DNA of 64,000 nt, from NCBI GenBank assembly GCA_031216755.1, contig JARUHG010000001.1, positions 1 through 64,000 of the forward strand, given 5' to 3'. The notes beneath the pieces were generated by a model. The model was not told the origin of the DNA, searched no databases, and saw only the letters and a list, made by a program, of their open reading frames with translations. The DNA comes from Lysobacter arvi. Lineage in GTDB: Bacteria > Pseudomonadota > Gammaproteobacteria > Xanthomonadales > Xanthomonadaceae. Positions 26,177-36,145 of the stretch are shown one piece after another (the stretch's first letter is position 1; every line of letters begins with the position of its first letter). Made by a program: the position numbers and the translations under genes.

Positions 26177-26506
26177 GTGAAGCACGTCCTGTTCGTCTGC
26201 AGCCAGAATCGGCTGCGCAGTCCGACGGCCGAACACGTCTTTGCCGACTGGCCCGGGATCGAAACCTCGTCTGCCGGCCTGAACCACGATGCGGAAAATC
26301 CCCTGACGCCGGACCTGCTGGCGTGGGCCGACATCGTCTTCGTCATGGAGCGCGCCCACCGCACGAAGCTCTCGTCGCGCTACAAGGCGCACATCGGCCA
26401 CGCGCGCGTGGTCTGCCTCGATATTCCCGGCGACTTCGATTACATGGACGAGTCGCTGATACGGCTGCTGAAAGCGAAAGTGCCGCGGTATCTGCCGCGG
26501 CACTGA
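26177..26506 (+). CDS. Low-molecular-weight phosphatase family protein (predicted)
   Basis: A 109-aa protein whose start, KHVLFVCSQNRLRSPTAEHVF, contains a CX5R phosphate loop (C-SQNRL-R) as in low-molecular-weight tyrosine phosphatases. It is shorter than the classical enzymes (about 150 aa) and lacks the usual DPxxF/Y acid motif, having IPGDFDYMD instead. Activity is therefore uncertain. GTG 26177 lies 3 bases after the pilZ stop, so it is the last gene of the chain. Confidence 0.7.
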   Translation: MKHVLFVCSQNRLRSPTAEHVFADWPGIETSSAGLNHDAENPLTPDLLAWADIVFVMERAHRTKLSSRYKAHIGHARVVCLDIPGDFDYMDESLIRLLKAKVPRYLPRH

Positions 26507-26542
26507 GTTCGGGATTGCCCGCGTCGCGAGTTCCGGCTTCGG

Positions 26543-28627
26543 TCAGGCGGCCTTCGTCGCCGGGACCGGTTCCGGCCGCAGCGCCGGGTTGTCCCACCCC
26601 GGGCGCGGTTTGAACCGATCGCCGTATCGCTGCTCGAGGATCGCCAGGCGTGCGAGCAGGTTGTCCACGCCGGCTTCGCGCACGTACTGGATCGGGCCGC
26701 CGCGGAACGGGGCGAAGCCGGTGCCGAAGATCACGCCGGCATCGAGCAGTTCCGCATCGTCGACGACGCCTTCGTGCAGGCACGCGACCGCTTCGTTGAT
26801 CAGCGGCATGAGCAGGCGGTCCTCCAGGTCGGACGGCACCTGGTAATCCTTCGGCAGCGCCGGCTTCACGGGCTTGCCGTTCTCCCACTTGTACAGGCCC
26901 TGGTTGTCCTTCTTGCCACGCTTGCCGGCTTCAGGAGGCGTGGACAGCGACGGCGGGATCGGCAGGCCGAGGAAAGGCGCCAGTTCCGCGCCGACACCGG
27001 CGGCCACGTCGAGGCCCACCGTGTCGATCAGTTCGATCGGGCCCATCGGCATGCCGAATTTCACCGCGGCCTTGTCGATCGCCGCGCCCGGAATGCCGTC
27101 GGCGTACGCGGTCGCCGCTTCGAGCATGTACGGGAACAGCACGCGGTTGACGAGGAAGCCCGGCGTTCCGGCGACGGGCACCGGCAACTTGTCGATCGCC
27201 TTGCAGAACGCAGCCAGGCGCTGCTCGGTCTGCGGCGCGACGCGGTCGTGGTGGATGATCTCCACCAGCGGCATCAGCGCGACCGGATTGAAATAGTGCA
27301 GGCCGGCGAAATGCACCGGCCGCGCGATGTGCTCGCGCAATTCGGTGAGCGGGATCGACGAGGTGTTGGTGGTCAGCAGCGCGTCGAACTTCATGCGCGG
27401 CTCGAGCGAGGCATACAGCTCGCGCTTGGCTTCGGCGTTCTCGATGATCGCCTCGATCACCAGGTCGGCGTCGGCCACGCCATCGCCGGACAGATCGCCC
27501 TTCAGGCGCGCGGCCACCGTCATGCGCTTGGCTTCGTCCTTCACCTTCTTCTCGAACAGCGTCTGCGCGCGCACCAGCGCGGCGTCGATGAAACGCTGTT
27601 CGCGGTCCTGCAGGGTGACGTTGAAGCCCTTGCACGCCGACCACGCGGCGATGTCCCCGCCCATCACGCCCGCGCCGACGACGTGTACGTGCCGGATGCC
27701 GTGATCCTTTCCGCCCAGGCCCTTCAGGCGTTCCTGCAGGAAGAAGACGCGGATCAGGTTGCGCGCGGTCGGCGTGGAAGCGAGCTTCACCACCGCCCTG
27801 CGTTCGGCCGACAGCTGCTGCTGGATGCCGCCGCCCGCGTTCGCCCAGCTGTTGATCAGCGCGTACGGCGCCGGGTAGTGCTCCTTGCGCGCCTTGCGGG
27901 CCACCTGCTTGGTCAGCATCGGCGCAAGCAGCTTGCGCGCGGGCAGGGTGTTGGTCGCCCAGCCGAGGAACCGCTGCTTGAACGGCCGCGGCGCCGCGCC
28001 CTTCAGCGCGAACGACGACGCGACGTCGATCAGCGATGCCGGATCGGTGACCTTGTCGACCAGCCCGTTCGCGCGCGCGGCCGAGGCCGAGAGCGTGCGG
28101 CCGGTCAGCATCATGTCGAACGCGGCCGGGGCGCCGATCAGGCGCGGAAGACGGACGCTGCCGCCCCAGCCGGGGAAGATGCCCAGCTTCACCTCGGGCA
28201 AGCCGATGCGCGTGGAGGGATCGTTGCTGGCCACGCGATAACGGCAGGCCAGCGAGATCTCCGTGCCGCCGCCCATGCAGAAACCGTGGATGGCCGCGAC
28301 GGTCGGGCAGGGCAGTTCGGCCAGGCGCTGGAAGGTCTGCTGGCCGCGACGGATCGCGTCGCCGACCGTGCCCCTTTCGTCGAAGGCCTGGAATTCCTTG
28401 ATGTCCGCGCCGGCGATGAAGCCGGACGCCTTCGCCGAGCGCAGCACCACGCCCTTGGGCGGGTCCAGCGCGAGGCGCTCGATCAGCGTGTCCAGCTCGA
28501 TCAGCACGTCCTGCGAGAACGTGTTGACCGACGTGCCGGCCTTGTCGAAGGAGAGCAGCAGCACGCCGTCGGGGCGGAGCTCGGTCTGCCAGTGCTGGAA
28601 GCGGAGACCGTCGAGGCCAGCCATCAT
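26543..28627 (-). CDS. FadB/FadJ-like multifunctional enoyl-CoA hydratase/3-hydroxyacyl-CoA dehydrogenase
   Basis: A 694-aa beta-oxidation enzyme. The N-terminal crotonase domain has the oxyanion-hole GFIAGADIKEF, IHGFCMGGGTEISLACRYR and GLPEVKLGIFPGWGG with both glutamates. The C-terminal dehydrogenase has the NAD site GAGVMGGDIAAWSA, NTSSIPLTEL, HYFNPV and the DTVGLDVAAGV region. A thiolase partner (fadA) is not adjacent. Whether it is the FadB or FadJ type cannot be settled from sequence inspection alone. Confidence 0.93.
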   Translation of the reverse strand: MMAGLDGLRFQHWQTELRPDGVLLLSFDKAGTSVNTFSQDVLIELDTLIERLALDPPKGVVLRSAKASGFIAGADIKEFQAFDERGTVGDAIRRGQQTFQRLAELPCPTVAAIHGFCMGGGTEISLACRYRVASNDPSTRIGLPEVKLGIFPGWGGSVRLPRLIGAPAAFDMMLTGRTLSASAARANGLVDKVTDPASLIDVASSFALKGAAPRPFKQRFLGWATNTLPARKLLAPMLTKQVARKARKEHYPAPYALINSWANAGGGIQQQLSAERRAVVKLASTPTARNLIRVFFLQERLKGLGGKDHGIRHVHVVGAGVMGGDIAAWSACKGFNVTLQDREQRFIDAALVRAQTLFEKKVKDEAKRMTVAARLKGDLSGDGVADADLVIEAIIENAEAKRELYASLEPRMKFDALLTTNTSSIPLTELREHIARPVHFAGLHYFNPVALMPLVEIIHHDRVAPQTEQRLAAFCKAIDKLPVPVAGTPGFLVNRVLFPYMLEAATAYADGIPGAAIDKAAVKFGMPMGPIELIDTVGLDVAAGVGAELAPFLGLPIPPSLSTPPEAGKRGKKDNQGLYKWENGKPVKPALPKDYQVPSDLEDRLLMPLINEAVACLHEGVVDDAELLDAGVIFGTGFAPFRGGPIQYVREAGVDNLLARLAILEQRYGDRFKPRPGWDNPALRPEPVPATKAA

Positions 28628-28814
28628 CTGCGCACCATCCGTTCAGGTATGGAGAGGCCGCTATCATCCCGACGATGCTTCGCCGGCGTCAAATGCCGCG
28701 TCTTCCGCGCGTGCGGCGCCCCCTGACGGCTGGCGCTTGCGGCGCCGCGCCGTGTCCCCATTAATGAACGTGATTCAGTCTTCGCCCCGTTGACGGTTCA
28801 TGCGGCTCCTCTTT

Positions 28815-28841
28815 GAACTTTTCTTCCACGGGGCTGTCCAT
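28815..28841 (+). promoter_or_regulatory. Candidate sigma-E-type promoter of rpoE
   Basis: GAACTT (28815-28820), 15-nt spacer, GTCCAT (28836-28841), 42 nt before the rpoE ATG. ECF sigma-E promoters read roughly GGAACTT-N15/16-GTCTNA, so this would be autoregulation. The -35 is good, the -10 only partial. Confidence 0.4.
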
Positions 28842-28882
28842 TCGTTCGGCCATGGCCGAGCTGACAGGAGCGCCGGCGCGGT

Positions 28883-29503
28883 ATGGCCGAAATGACGTTG
28901 CAGAAAGATGTCGAGTTGGACCAGGAACTGGTCGCGCGCGTGCAGCGAGGCGACAGTGCGGCGTTCGATGTGCTCGTGCGCAAGTACCAGCACCGGATCA
29001 CCGCACTGATCGGCCGCTACATCGCCGACTGGAGCGAATGCCAGGACGTGGCCCAGGAAACCTTCATCCGCGCCTACCGGGCGCTGCCGAACTTCCGGGG
29101 CGACGCGCAGTTCTACACATGGTTGCACCGTATCGCCGTGAACACCGCCAAGAACCATCTGGTCGCACAGAACCGCCGCCCGCCGACGGACGACGTCGAT
29201 GCCGGCGAAGCCGAGCTGTTCGACACCGGCACGCGACTGCGCGACACCGACACGCCCGAACATGAACTGTTGCGGCAGGAAATCGAACGCACGGTGATGC
29301 GTGTGGTCGAAGGACTGCCGGAGGAACTGAGGGCCGCGATCACCCTGCGCGAGGTGGACGGCCTGAGCTACGAGGACATCGCGCAGAAGATGGGGTGCCC
29401 CATCGGCACGGTCCGCTCGCGCATCTTCCGCGCGCGCGAGGCGATCGATGCCGAGCTGCGGCCCCTGCTGGACCACGACACTGCCAAAGCCACCAAGCGA
29501 TGA
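28883..29503 (+). CDS. rpoE: RNA polymerase sigma factor RpoE
   Basis: ECF sigma factor for envelope stress, 206 aa. Region 2 has FDVLVRKYQHRI..DVAQETFIRAYRALPNFRGDAQFYTWLHRIAVNTAKNHL. Region 4 has LPEELRAAITLREVDGLSYEDIAQKMGCPIGTVRSRIFRARE. This matches RpoE/AlgU closely. The stop overlaps the rseA ATG (ATGA), giving stoichiometric coupling to the anti-sigma factor. Confidence 0.96.
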   Translation: MAEMTLQKDVELDQELVARVQRGDSAAFDVLVRKYQHRITALIGRYIADWSECQDVAQETFIRAYRALPNFRGDAQFYTWLHRIAVNTAKNHLVAQNRRPPTDDVDAGEAELFDTGTRLRDTDTPEHELLRQEIERTVMRVVEGLPEELRAAITLREVDGLSYEDIAQKMGCPIGTVRSRIFRAREAIDAELRPLLDHDTAKATKR

Positions 29504-30441
29504 CTTCCAACCACCGACCCATCGACGACAGACCGGCCCTCGACCGCCGCGCCGGCGAACGTGAAACGCTGTGTGCGCTGTTCGACGGCGAACTGCGCGA
29601 CGACGAAGCGCGCTTCGCGTTGAAGCGGCTCGGCCACGACGTGGAATGGCGCGATACCGTCGGCCGCTGGCAGCTCTATGGCGATGCGCTGCGCGGGCAG
29701 GCGCAGGGCGTGGCCGCGGCCGGCTTCGCCGATCGCGTCGCGCGGGCGCTGCGCGAGGAACAGGTGCAGCACGTCGCGGTGCCGGCGAAGGCGTTCGGCG
29801 GGCGTCGCGGCTGGATGGGCGGCGCGCTCGCCGCGTCGGTCGCAGTGGCGGCGCTGTTCGTGACGCGGCCGTTCTCCGGCGATGCGCCCTCCGGCGGCGA
29901 CCGGATTTCCCCGAACGTTGCCAGCGCGCCGGCGGCTTCGATGCCGCGCGTGGCCGAGGCGGCACCGCGTGCGTCCTCGGTCGCCACGCCACCGGCGCCC
30001 GTATCTTCCGGCGCGGCCGATCCGCAGTCGCCCGACAGCTTGCTGGGTGCGAGCGCAGCGGCCGTGGCCGTCGCCGAGGTGCCGCGCCGCGCCAGCGAAC
30101 GGCGTGCGTCCCGCACCCCGGGCGCACGTGGCGAGCCGCGCGTTGCCCGTTCCGTCGAGCAACCCGCCGCCATGACGTCAAGCCTCGCGCAGACCGCGCT
30201 TGCCGACACGTCCGCGCTCCCGGCGGCCACCACGCCGCAAAAGCCATTCCAGCCCGAACATGTCGAAACCGCGTCGCGCCCGTGGCCGCGTGCCGTGTTG
30301 CCGCAGTACGCCGGAAGCGGCGCGCTCACCGCGAGCTTCGGAACGAGCAGCGCTCCGGCGTCCCCCTCGTTCTATCCGTTCGAGCCGCAGGCCACGGCGC
30401 CCGCCGTCGAACCAGCGCCCTCGCGCGATTCGCAGGACTGA
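29500..30441 (+). CDS. rseA: Sigma-E anti-sigma factor RseA
   Basis: Inner-membrane anti-sigma factor, 313 aa. The cytoplasmic RseA-N domain (ETLCALFDGELRDDEARFALKRLGHD..WRDTVGRWQLYGDALRG) binds RpoE. One membrane helix follows (GGALAASVAVAALFV). The periplasmic part is long and Ala/Pro/Ser-rich with little recognisable structure. Release would need DegS and RseP-type proteolysis. No rseB gene follows; mucD comes next. Confidence 0.88.
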   Translation: MTSNHRPIDDRPALDRRAGERETLCALFDGELRDDEARFALKRLGHDVEWRDTVGRWQLYGDALRGQAQGVAAAGFADRVARALREEQVQHVAVPAKAFGGRRGWMGGALAASVAVAALFVTRPFSGDAPSGGDRISPNVASAPAASMPRVAEAAPRASSVATPPAPVSSGAADPQSPDSLLGASAAAVAVAEVPRRASERRASRTPGARGEPRVARSVEQPAAMTSSLAQTALADTSALPAATTPQKPFQPEHVETASRPWPRAVLPQYAGSGALTASFGTSSAPASPSFYPFEPQATAPAVEPAPSRDSQD

Positions 30442-30547
30442 CCACGGACGGGTCCGCACCGGTCTGGACCCCACGATCTCCTTTCCTCGCGCCGCGAAAA
30501 CGGCGTAACGCCCACACTCATCCCAACGTTTTCCGAGGCCCCATCCG

Positions 30548-32083
30548 ATGAACCGCACGCCCCGTTCCCCGCTGCGCAGCATCTTCCTGGTCGCCGCGAT
30601 CACCGCCGCGCTCCCGGTCGCCTGCACGGCCCAGCCCCCCGCCAACCCGATCGCGCCGCCGCCGGCCGCGACGCCGGCGCCGCCGCTGGTCTCCGGTCTT
30701 CCGGACTTCACCAACCTCGTGCAGCGGGTCGGGCCGGCCGTGGTCAACATCCGCGCCGAGGTAACCCCGCGCCGCAGCGCGCGTGGCCAGATGCCGGGCG
30801 ATGAGCAGATTCCGGAAATCTTCCGCCGCTTCTTCGGCGATGACCTGCCGTTCCCCGGCGGTCCGGGCGGCCCGGGCCCGCGCGGACCGCGCGGCGGGAC
30901 CTCGCTGGGCAGTGGCTTCCTGATGTCGGCCGACGGTTACGTGATGACCAATCATCACGTCGTGGATGGCGCGGACAACGTGACTGTCACGCTGTCGGAT
31001 CGTCGCGAATTCCCGGCGAAGGTGGTCGGCAGCGACGAGCAGTCCGATGTCGCGCTGCTGAAGATCGATGCCAAGGGCCTGCCGTTCCTGCGCATGGCGC
31101 CGGCGAACGCGACCAAGGCGGGGCAGTGGGTGATCGCGATCGGCTCGCCGTTCGGCCTGGACCACTCGGTCACGGCGGGCATCGTCAGCGCGGTCGGGCG
31201 GTCCAACCCCTACGCCAACCAGCGCTACGTGCCCTTCATCCAGACCGACGTGGCCATCAACCAGGGCAACTCGGGTGGCCCGCTGCTCAACACCAGCGGC
31301 GAAGTGGTCGGCATCAACTCGCAGATCTTCAGCAACTCCGGCGGCTACATGGGCGTGAGCTTCGCCATTCCGATCGACGTGGCGATGGGCGCCGCCGAAC
31401 AGCTGCGCGCGACGGGCAAGGTCAGTCGCGGTCAGCTGGGCGTGCAGGTGCAGGCGCTGACCAGCGAATCGGCCAAGGCGCTCGGCCTGCCCGACAGCAA
31501 TGGCGCGCTGATCGCCGACGTGCTGCCCGGCAGCCCCGCGGAGAAGGCGGGCATCGAGCGCGGCGACGTGATCCGCGCGGTCGACGGCCGCACGATCAAC
31601 GACTCGGCCGACCTGCCGCCGATCATCGGCAACATGGCTCCGGGCACGAAGGCGAAGGTCACCCTGGTGCGCGACGGGCGCACGATCGACAAGACGGTCA
31701 CGGTCAACGAACTGGACGAACTGGCCGGCACGGCCGGCGCCTCGCCGCGCCCGGCCGCGGACGGCGGGTCGTCGAAGCCGTCGGCCGGAAACGCCCTCGG
31801 GCTGGTCGCGCAGGACCTGTCGGCGAGCGATCGCCAGCGCCTGGGGCTGCGCTCCGGCGAGGGCGTGCTGATCCGCAACCCGGGCGACTCCGGCGCCGAA
31901 GCCGGGCTTCGTCCGGGCGACGTGGTGCTGCAGGTCGGCCGCAACGCGGTGGGCTCGTCGTCGGCGCTCGACCGCGAGCTGGGTTCGGTGAAGACCGGCG
32001 ACACCGTCATGCTGCTGGTGCGCCGCCAGGGCTCGACGCAGTTCATCGCCGTCACTGCGCAGGACGACGCCCAGGCCGGCTGA
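30548..32083 (+). CDS. mucD: DegP/HtrA-family periplasmic serine protease (MucD-like)
   Basis: Periplasmic protease-chaperone of the sigma-E regulon, 511 aa. A signal peptide (IFLVAAITAALPVACTA) is followed by a Pro-rich stretch and a Gly/Pro-rich loop. The catalytic triad is H137 (TNHHVVDG), D167 (SDVALLKI) and S242 (NQGNSGGPLLN). Two PDZ domains follow (about 290-380 and 410-505). Placement after rpoE-rseA matches the mucD arrangement. Confidence 0.95.
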   Translation: MNRTPRSPLRSIFLVAAITAALPVACTAQPPANPIAPPPAATPAPPLVSGLPDFTNLVQRVGPAVVNIRAEVTPRRSARGQMPGDEQIPEIFRRFFGDDLPFPGGPGGPGPRGPRGGTSLGSGFLMSADGYVMTNHHVVDGADNVTVTLSDRREFPAKVVGSDEQSDVALLKIDAKGLPFLRMAPANATKAGQWVIAIGSPFGLDHSVTAGIVSAVGRSNPYANQRYVPFIQTDVAINQGNSGGPLLNTSGEVVGINSQIFSNSGGYMGVSFAIPIDVAMGAAEQLRATGKVSRGQLGVQVQALTSESAKALGLPDSNGALIADVLPGSPAEKAGIERGDVIRAVDGRTINDSADLPPIIGNMAPGTKAKVTLVRDGRTIDKTVTVNELDELAGTAGASPRPAADGGSSKPSAGNALGLVAQDLSASDRQRLGLRSGEGVLIRNPGDSGAEAGLRPGDVVLQVGRNAVGSSSALDRELGSVKTGDTVMLLVRRQGSTQFIAVTAQDDAQAG

Positions 32084-32161
32084 CGCAACCGGCCATCCCG
32101 GCGTCCGTGGTGCGACGGCGCCGGGCGGCGGGCGGTGGGTCGGTCGCGTCAGCCCCTGTGC

Positions 32162-32167
32162 GATAAT
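32162..32167 (+). promoter_or_regulatory. Possible -10 of lepA
   Basis: GATAAT (5 of 6) lies 42 nt before the lepA ATG in a TGTGCGATAAT context. This resembles an extended -10 with short leader. No good -35 is seen. Confidence 0.4.
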
Positions 32168-32209
32168 CGCGCGTTGATTTCAAGGAACGGCAGCCTCGCG
32201 CGCCCCCGC

Positions 32210-34000
32210 ATGCAGCAGATCAGAAACTTCTCCATCATCGCCCACGTCGACCACGGCAAGTCGACGCTGGCCGACCGAATCATCCAGCTCTGCGGCGGCC
32301 TCGAAGCCCGCGAGATGGAAGCGCAGGTCCTCGACTCCAACCCGATCGAGCGCGAGCGCGGCATCACGATCAAGGCCCAGTCCGTGTCGCTGCCGTACAA
32401 GGCGCGCGACGGGCAGACCTATTACCTCAATTTCATCGACACCCCCGGGCACGTCGACTTCAGTTACGAAGTGAGCCGTTCGCTCGCCGCGTGCGAGGGC
32501 GCGCTGCTGGTCGTGGACGCCGCTCAGGGCGTGGAGGCGCAGTCGGTCGCCAACTGCTACACCGCGGTGGAGCAGGGCCTGGAAGTGGTGCCGGTGCTGA
32601 ACAAGATCGACCTGCCGACCGCCGACATCGAGCGCGCGAAGGCCGAGATCGAGGCGGTCATCGGCATCGACGCCGAGGATGCGGTCGCCATCAGCGCCAA
32701 GACCGGCCTGAACGTCGTCGACGTGCTGGAGGCGATCGTGCATCGCATCCCGCCGCCGAAGCCGCGCGATACCGACAAGCTGCAGGCGCTGATCATCGAC
32801 TCGTGGTTCGACAACTACCTGGGCGTGGTCTCGCTGGTGCGCGTGATGCAGGGCGAGATCCGCGCGGGCAGCAAGATCCTGGTGATGTCGACCGGGCGTA
32901 CCCACCAGGTCGACCAGGTCGGCGTCTTCACGCCCAAGCGCAAGGTGCTCGATAAGCTCGGCGCCGGCGAGGTGGGCTGGATCACCGCCTCGATCAAGGA
33001 CGTGCACGGCGCGCCGGTGGGCGACACGCTCACGCTGGCGGGCGATCCCGCGCCCAAGGCGCTGCCGGGCTTCCAGGAAATGCAGCCGCGCGTCTTCGCC
33101 GGCCTGTTCCCCGTGGACGCCGAGGACTATCCGGACCTGCGCGAAGCGCTGGAGAAGCTGCGCCTGAACGACGCCGCCCTGCGTTTCGAGCCGGAGAGCT
33201 CCGAGGCGATGGGCTTCGGTTTCCGCTGCGGCTTCCTCGGCATGCTGCACATGGAGATCGTGCAGGAGCGCCTGGAGCGCGAGTACAACCTCAACCTGAT
33301 CACCACCGCGCCGACGGTGATCTACGAAGTGCTGCGCAACGACGGCGAGATCGTCCCGATGGACAACCCGGCCAAGCTGCCGCCGGTGAACCTGGTCCAG
33401 GAGATCCGCGAGCCGATCATCCGCGCGAACATCCTCACGCCCGAGGCCTACATCGGCAACATCATCAAGCTGTGCGAGGAAAAGCGCGGCGTGCAGATCG
33501 GCATCCAGTACCTGGCCAGCCAGGTGCAGATCAGCTACGAGCTGCCGATGGCCGAGGTCGTGCTGGACTTCTTCGACAAGCTCAAGTCGGTCAGCCGCGG
33601 CTATGCGTCGCTGGATTACCACTTCCTGCGCTTCGATGCCGGCCCGTTCGTGCGCGTGGACACGCTCATCAACGGCGACAAGGTCGATGCGCTCTCCATC
33701 ATCTGCCACCGCAGCCACGCGGACCGCCGCGGCCGCGAGCTGTGCGAGAAGATGAAGGAGCTCATCCCGCGCCAGATGTTCGACGTCGCCATCCAGGCGG
33801 CCATCGGCTCGCAGATCATCGCCCGCACCACGGTCAAGGCCCTTCGCAAGAACGTGCTCGCCAAGTGCTACGGCGGCGATATCTCCCGCAAGAAGAAGCT
33901 GCTGGAGAAGCAGAAAGAGGGCAAGAAGCGGATGAAGCAGGTCGGCCGCGTCGAGATTCCGCAGGAGGCGTTCCTCGCCGTCCTGCAGGTGGACAAGTAA
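32210..34000 (+). CDS. lepA: Elongation factor 4 (LepA)
   Basis: Ribosome-bound translational GTPase, 596 aa. G1 is [10 protein letters not shown]2 region [10 protein letters not shown]3 DTPGHVDF, G4 NKIDL. The C-terminal domain ends [31 protein letters not shown], typical of LepA. ATG 32210 gives the family start [16 protein letters not shown]. lepB follows after 219 bases, the usual order. Confidence 0.97.
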   Translation: MQQIRNFSIIAHVDHGKSTLADRIIQLCGGLEAREMEAQVLDSNPIERERGITIKAQSVSLPYKARDGQTYYLNFIDTPGHVDFSYEVSRSLAACEGALLVVDAAQGVEAQSVANCYTAVEQGLEVVPVLNKIDLPTADIERAKAEIEAVIGIDAEDAVAISAKTGLNVVDVLEAIVHRIPPPKPRDTDKLQALIIDSWFDNYLGVVSLVRVMQGEIRAGSKILVMSTGRTHQVDQVGVFTPKRKVLDKLGAGEVGWITASIKDVHGAPVGDTLTLAGDPAPKALPGFQEMQPRVFAGLFPVDAEDYPDLREALEKLRLNDAALRFEPESSEAMGFGFRCGFLGMLHMEIVQERLEREYNLNLITTAPTVIYEVLRNDGEIVPMDNPAKLPPVNLVQEIREPIIRANILTPEAYIGNIIKLCEEKRGVQIGIQYLASQVQISYELPMAEVVLDFFDKLKSVSRGYASLDYHFLRFDAGPFVRVDTLINGDKVDALSIICHRSHADRRGRELCEKMKELIPRQMFDVAIQAAIGSQIIARTTVKALRKNVLAKCYGGDISRKKKLLEKQKEGKKRMKQVGRVEIPQEAFLAVLQVDK

Positions 34001-34071
34001 GCAAGGCGATGCCACGGGGATTTCCTACGGCCGGACGCGGCGTTCCCGCCCGATCCGGGAAGGGTTCGCCC

Positions 34072-34100
34072 ATGACGGACGGCACGCCCGCCGCTATCCT
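34072..34100 (+). promoter_or_regulatory. Candidate promoter of lepB
   Basis: ATGACG (34072-34077), 17-nt spacer, TATCCT (34095-34100), in the 219-bp lepA-lepB gap. Both hexamers are only partial matches. No gene is seen in this gap. Confidence 0.35.
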
Positions 34101-34219
34101 CGCCGTGGCAGGTTGCCGGGGAGCGACCCGCGCCACCGGCCGCTCGCACCGCGGCCCGGTCGCCGCATCCCCGGACGAGTCCCCGTTCCTTCCGTTTTCC
34201 GCTCTGCAAAGGAGCCTGC

Positions 34220-35005
34220 ATGCGCTGGTTTGAAATCGCCCTGGTCGTCCTGACGCTGTTCACCGGCCTGGTCTGGCTGCTCGACAAGCTGGTGCTGGCC
34301 AAGCGGCGCGAAGCGCGCCAGGGCCTGCTCGACGACGGCAAGGAGCCGATCGTCGTGGACTATTCCAAGGCGTTCTTTCCGGTGCTGGCGGTGGTGCTGA
34401 TCCTGCGCAGCTTCGTGGCGGAGCCCTTCCGCATCCCGTCCAACTCGATGATGCCGACGCTGCTGACCGGCGACTTCATCCTGGTCAACAAGTTCACCTA
34501 CGGCCTGCGCCTGCCGATCAACAACCACAAGGTCGTCGCCATCGGCGAACCGCAGCGCGGCGACGTCGTGGTGTTCCGTCCGCCCCACCATCCGGACCAG
34601 GACTGGATCAAGCGCGTCGTGGGCCTGCCGGGGGATCGCATCGGCTATCACGAAAATCAGGTCAGCGTTAACGGCAAGGTCCTGAGCTACGCGCCGGTTG
34701 GCGTCTACCAGGGCAAGGGCAACGGCACGGAGATGACTGGCGCGGACGAGCTCCAGGAAGACCTGCTTGGACGGCAGCATCATGTGCTCGAACGCACCAA
34801 CCTGCCGTTCATCGACCAGGGCGAAGGCGACTGGATCGTCCCGCCGGGTCACTATTTCGTGATGGGCGACAACCGCGACAACAGCGAGGACAGCCGATAC
34901 TGGGGCTTCCTGCCGGAGGCGAACCTGCGCGGCAAGGCCTTCCTGATCTGGATGAACTTCGACGGCGGCGTGGACACTTCGCGCATTGGCAACCGGATCC
35001 AGTAA
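34220..35005 (+). CDS. lepB: Signal peptidase I
   Basis: Membrane-bound leader peptidase, 261 aa. Two N-terminal helices (about 4-25 and 52-65) anchor a periplasmic catalytic domain. The Ser/Lys dyad is S76 (PSNSMMPTL) and K131 (DWIKRVVGLPGD). Box E GDNRDNSEDSRYWGFLP is intact. It sits between lepA and rnc as in Pseudomonas. Confidence 0.96.
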   Translation: MRWFEIALVVLTLFTGLVWLLDKLVLAKRREARQGLLDDGKEPIVVDYSKAFFPVLAVVLILRSFVAEPFRIPSNSMMPTLLTGDFILVNKFTYGLRLPINNHKVVAIGEPQRGDVVVFRPPHHPDQDWIKRVVGLPGDRIGYHENQVSVNGKVLSYAPVGVYQGKGNGTEMTGADELQEDLLGRQHHVLERTNLPFIDQGEGDWIVPPGHYFVMGDNRDNSEDSRYWGFLPEANLRGKAFLIWMNFDGGVDTSRIGNRIQ

Positions 35006-35071
35006 CAATCACCCGTCGGCGAGGGGAAAGCGCCGGCGGGCGCATGCAGTGCACAAACGGGGATTGATGAA

Positions 35072-35449
35072 ATGAAGCGTACTCAGAGCGGCATGACCCT
35101 GATCGGGTTCGTCATCGTGCTGGCGGTCGTCGGCGTGTTCATCTACATGGGGATGAAGGTCATTCCGATGTACTCGGAATACTTCGCCGTGAAGCAGGCG
35201 CTGAAGCAGATTTCGCAGGAATCGGGCGTCAGCCAGCAGGACCCCAAGCGGATCAAGGACAACTTCTTCGCGCGCTTGTACGTCAGTTACGCCGACAACG
35301 TGAAGCCGGCCGACGTGAAACTGCAGCGCAAGGACGCCGGCTACGTGATGACGGTGGACTACGAGGTGCGCCGCCCGCTGATCGCCAACTTCGACATCGT
35401 CGGCCACTTCAATGCCGAACAGGTGCTTTCGCGTTCCGGAGATGACTGA
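35072..35449 (+). CDS. DUF4845 single-pass membrane protein
   Basis: A 125-aa protein with a pilin-like N-terminal helix ([32 protein letters not shown]) and a small periplasmic domain. It is a conserved companion of lepB and rnc in gammaproteobacteria; its function is unknown. It overlaps the rnc start by 8 bases. Confidence 0.88.
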   Translation: MKRTQSGMTLIGFVIVLAVVGVFIYMGMKVIPMYSEYFAVKQALKQISQESGVSQQDPKRIKDNFFARLYVSYADNVKPADVKLQRKDAGYVMTVDYEVRRPLIANFDIVGHFNAEQVLSRSGDD

Positions 35450-36101
35450 CCGTATCGGCCACCGTTTCGCGCGCCCGGAGCTGCTGCAGCAGGCCCTGAC
35501 GCACCGCAGCGCGGGCGCTCCGCACAACGAACGGCTGGAGTTTCTCGGCGACGCGCTGGTGAACCTCATCGTCGCCGAAGCGCTGTACACGCATTGGCCC
35601 CGCGCAGACGAGGGGGCGCTCACCCGGGCGCGCGCCGAGCTGGTGCGCGAGTCGGCGCTGGCGCCGATCGCCCGCACGCTGGACCTCGGACCGCGGCTCA
35701 CGCTCGGTCCCGGCGAGATGAAATCCGGCGGTCATCGCCGGGATTCCATCCTGGCGGACGCGCTCGAGGCCCTGATCGCCGCCATTTACCTGGACTCGGA
35801 CTTCCCCACCTGCCGCGCTGCGGTGATGCCCTGGTTCGAGGCCGCCATCGCCGCGCTGCCGCCGCCGCACAAGGTCGGGAAGGACGCCAAGACCCGGCTG
35901 CAGGAATGGCTCCAGGCCCGGCAGAAGCCGCTGCCGGTCTACGCGCTCCTCGCGGAGAGCGGTGACGACCACGCCAAGAGTTTCCAGGTCAGTTGCACGC
36001 TGAGTCAGCCGCCCCTGACGGCCGAGGGCATCGGCAGCTCCCGTCGGGCCGCCGAGCAGGCCGCAGCCGACGCCGTGCTGGAACTGTTGCAGGAACGCTG
36101 A
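35442..36101 (+). CDS. rnc: Ribonuclease III
   Basis: Double-strand-specific endoribonuclease, 219 aa. The signature [21 protein letters not shown] carries the catalytic acidic residues, and [18 protein letters not shown] the second set. A C-terminal dsRNA-binding domain ends [24 protein letters not shown] 35442 fits the family start ([23 protein letters not shown]) and lies inside the end of the DUF4845 gene. Confidence 0.97.
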   Translation: MTDRIGHRFARPELLQQALTHRSAGAPHNERLEFLGDALVNLIVAEALYTHWPRADEGALTRARAELVRESALAPIARTLDLGPRLTLGPGEMKSGGHRRDSILADALEALIAAIYLDSDFPTCRAAVMPWFEAAIAALPPPHKVGKDAKTRLQEWLQARQKPLPVYALLAESGDDHAKSFQVSCTLSQPPLTAEGIGSSRRAAEQAAADAVLELLQER

Positions 36102-36133
36102 GCGGCGATCCGTACGTCGCGCGCGCCGCGCCT

Positions 36134-36139
36134 TACAAT
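36134..36139 (+). promoter_or_regulatory. -10-like element of era, leaderless type
   Basis: TACAAT followed by 6 nt and the era ATG at 36146. No Shine-Dalgarno. Although era follows rnc by 44 bases, this suggests an additional leaderless transcript. Confidence 0.5.
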
Positions 36140-36145
36140 TCCGGC

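Noticed and set aside
26543-28627. Assignment specifically as fadB of a fadBA operon
   Set aside because: No thiolase gene is adjacent, so only the general FadB/FadJ-like assignment is kept.
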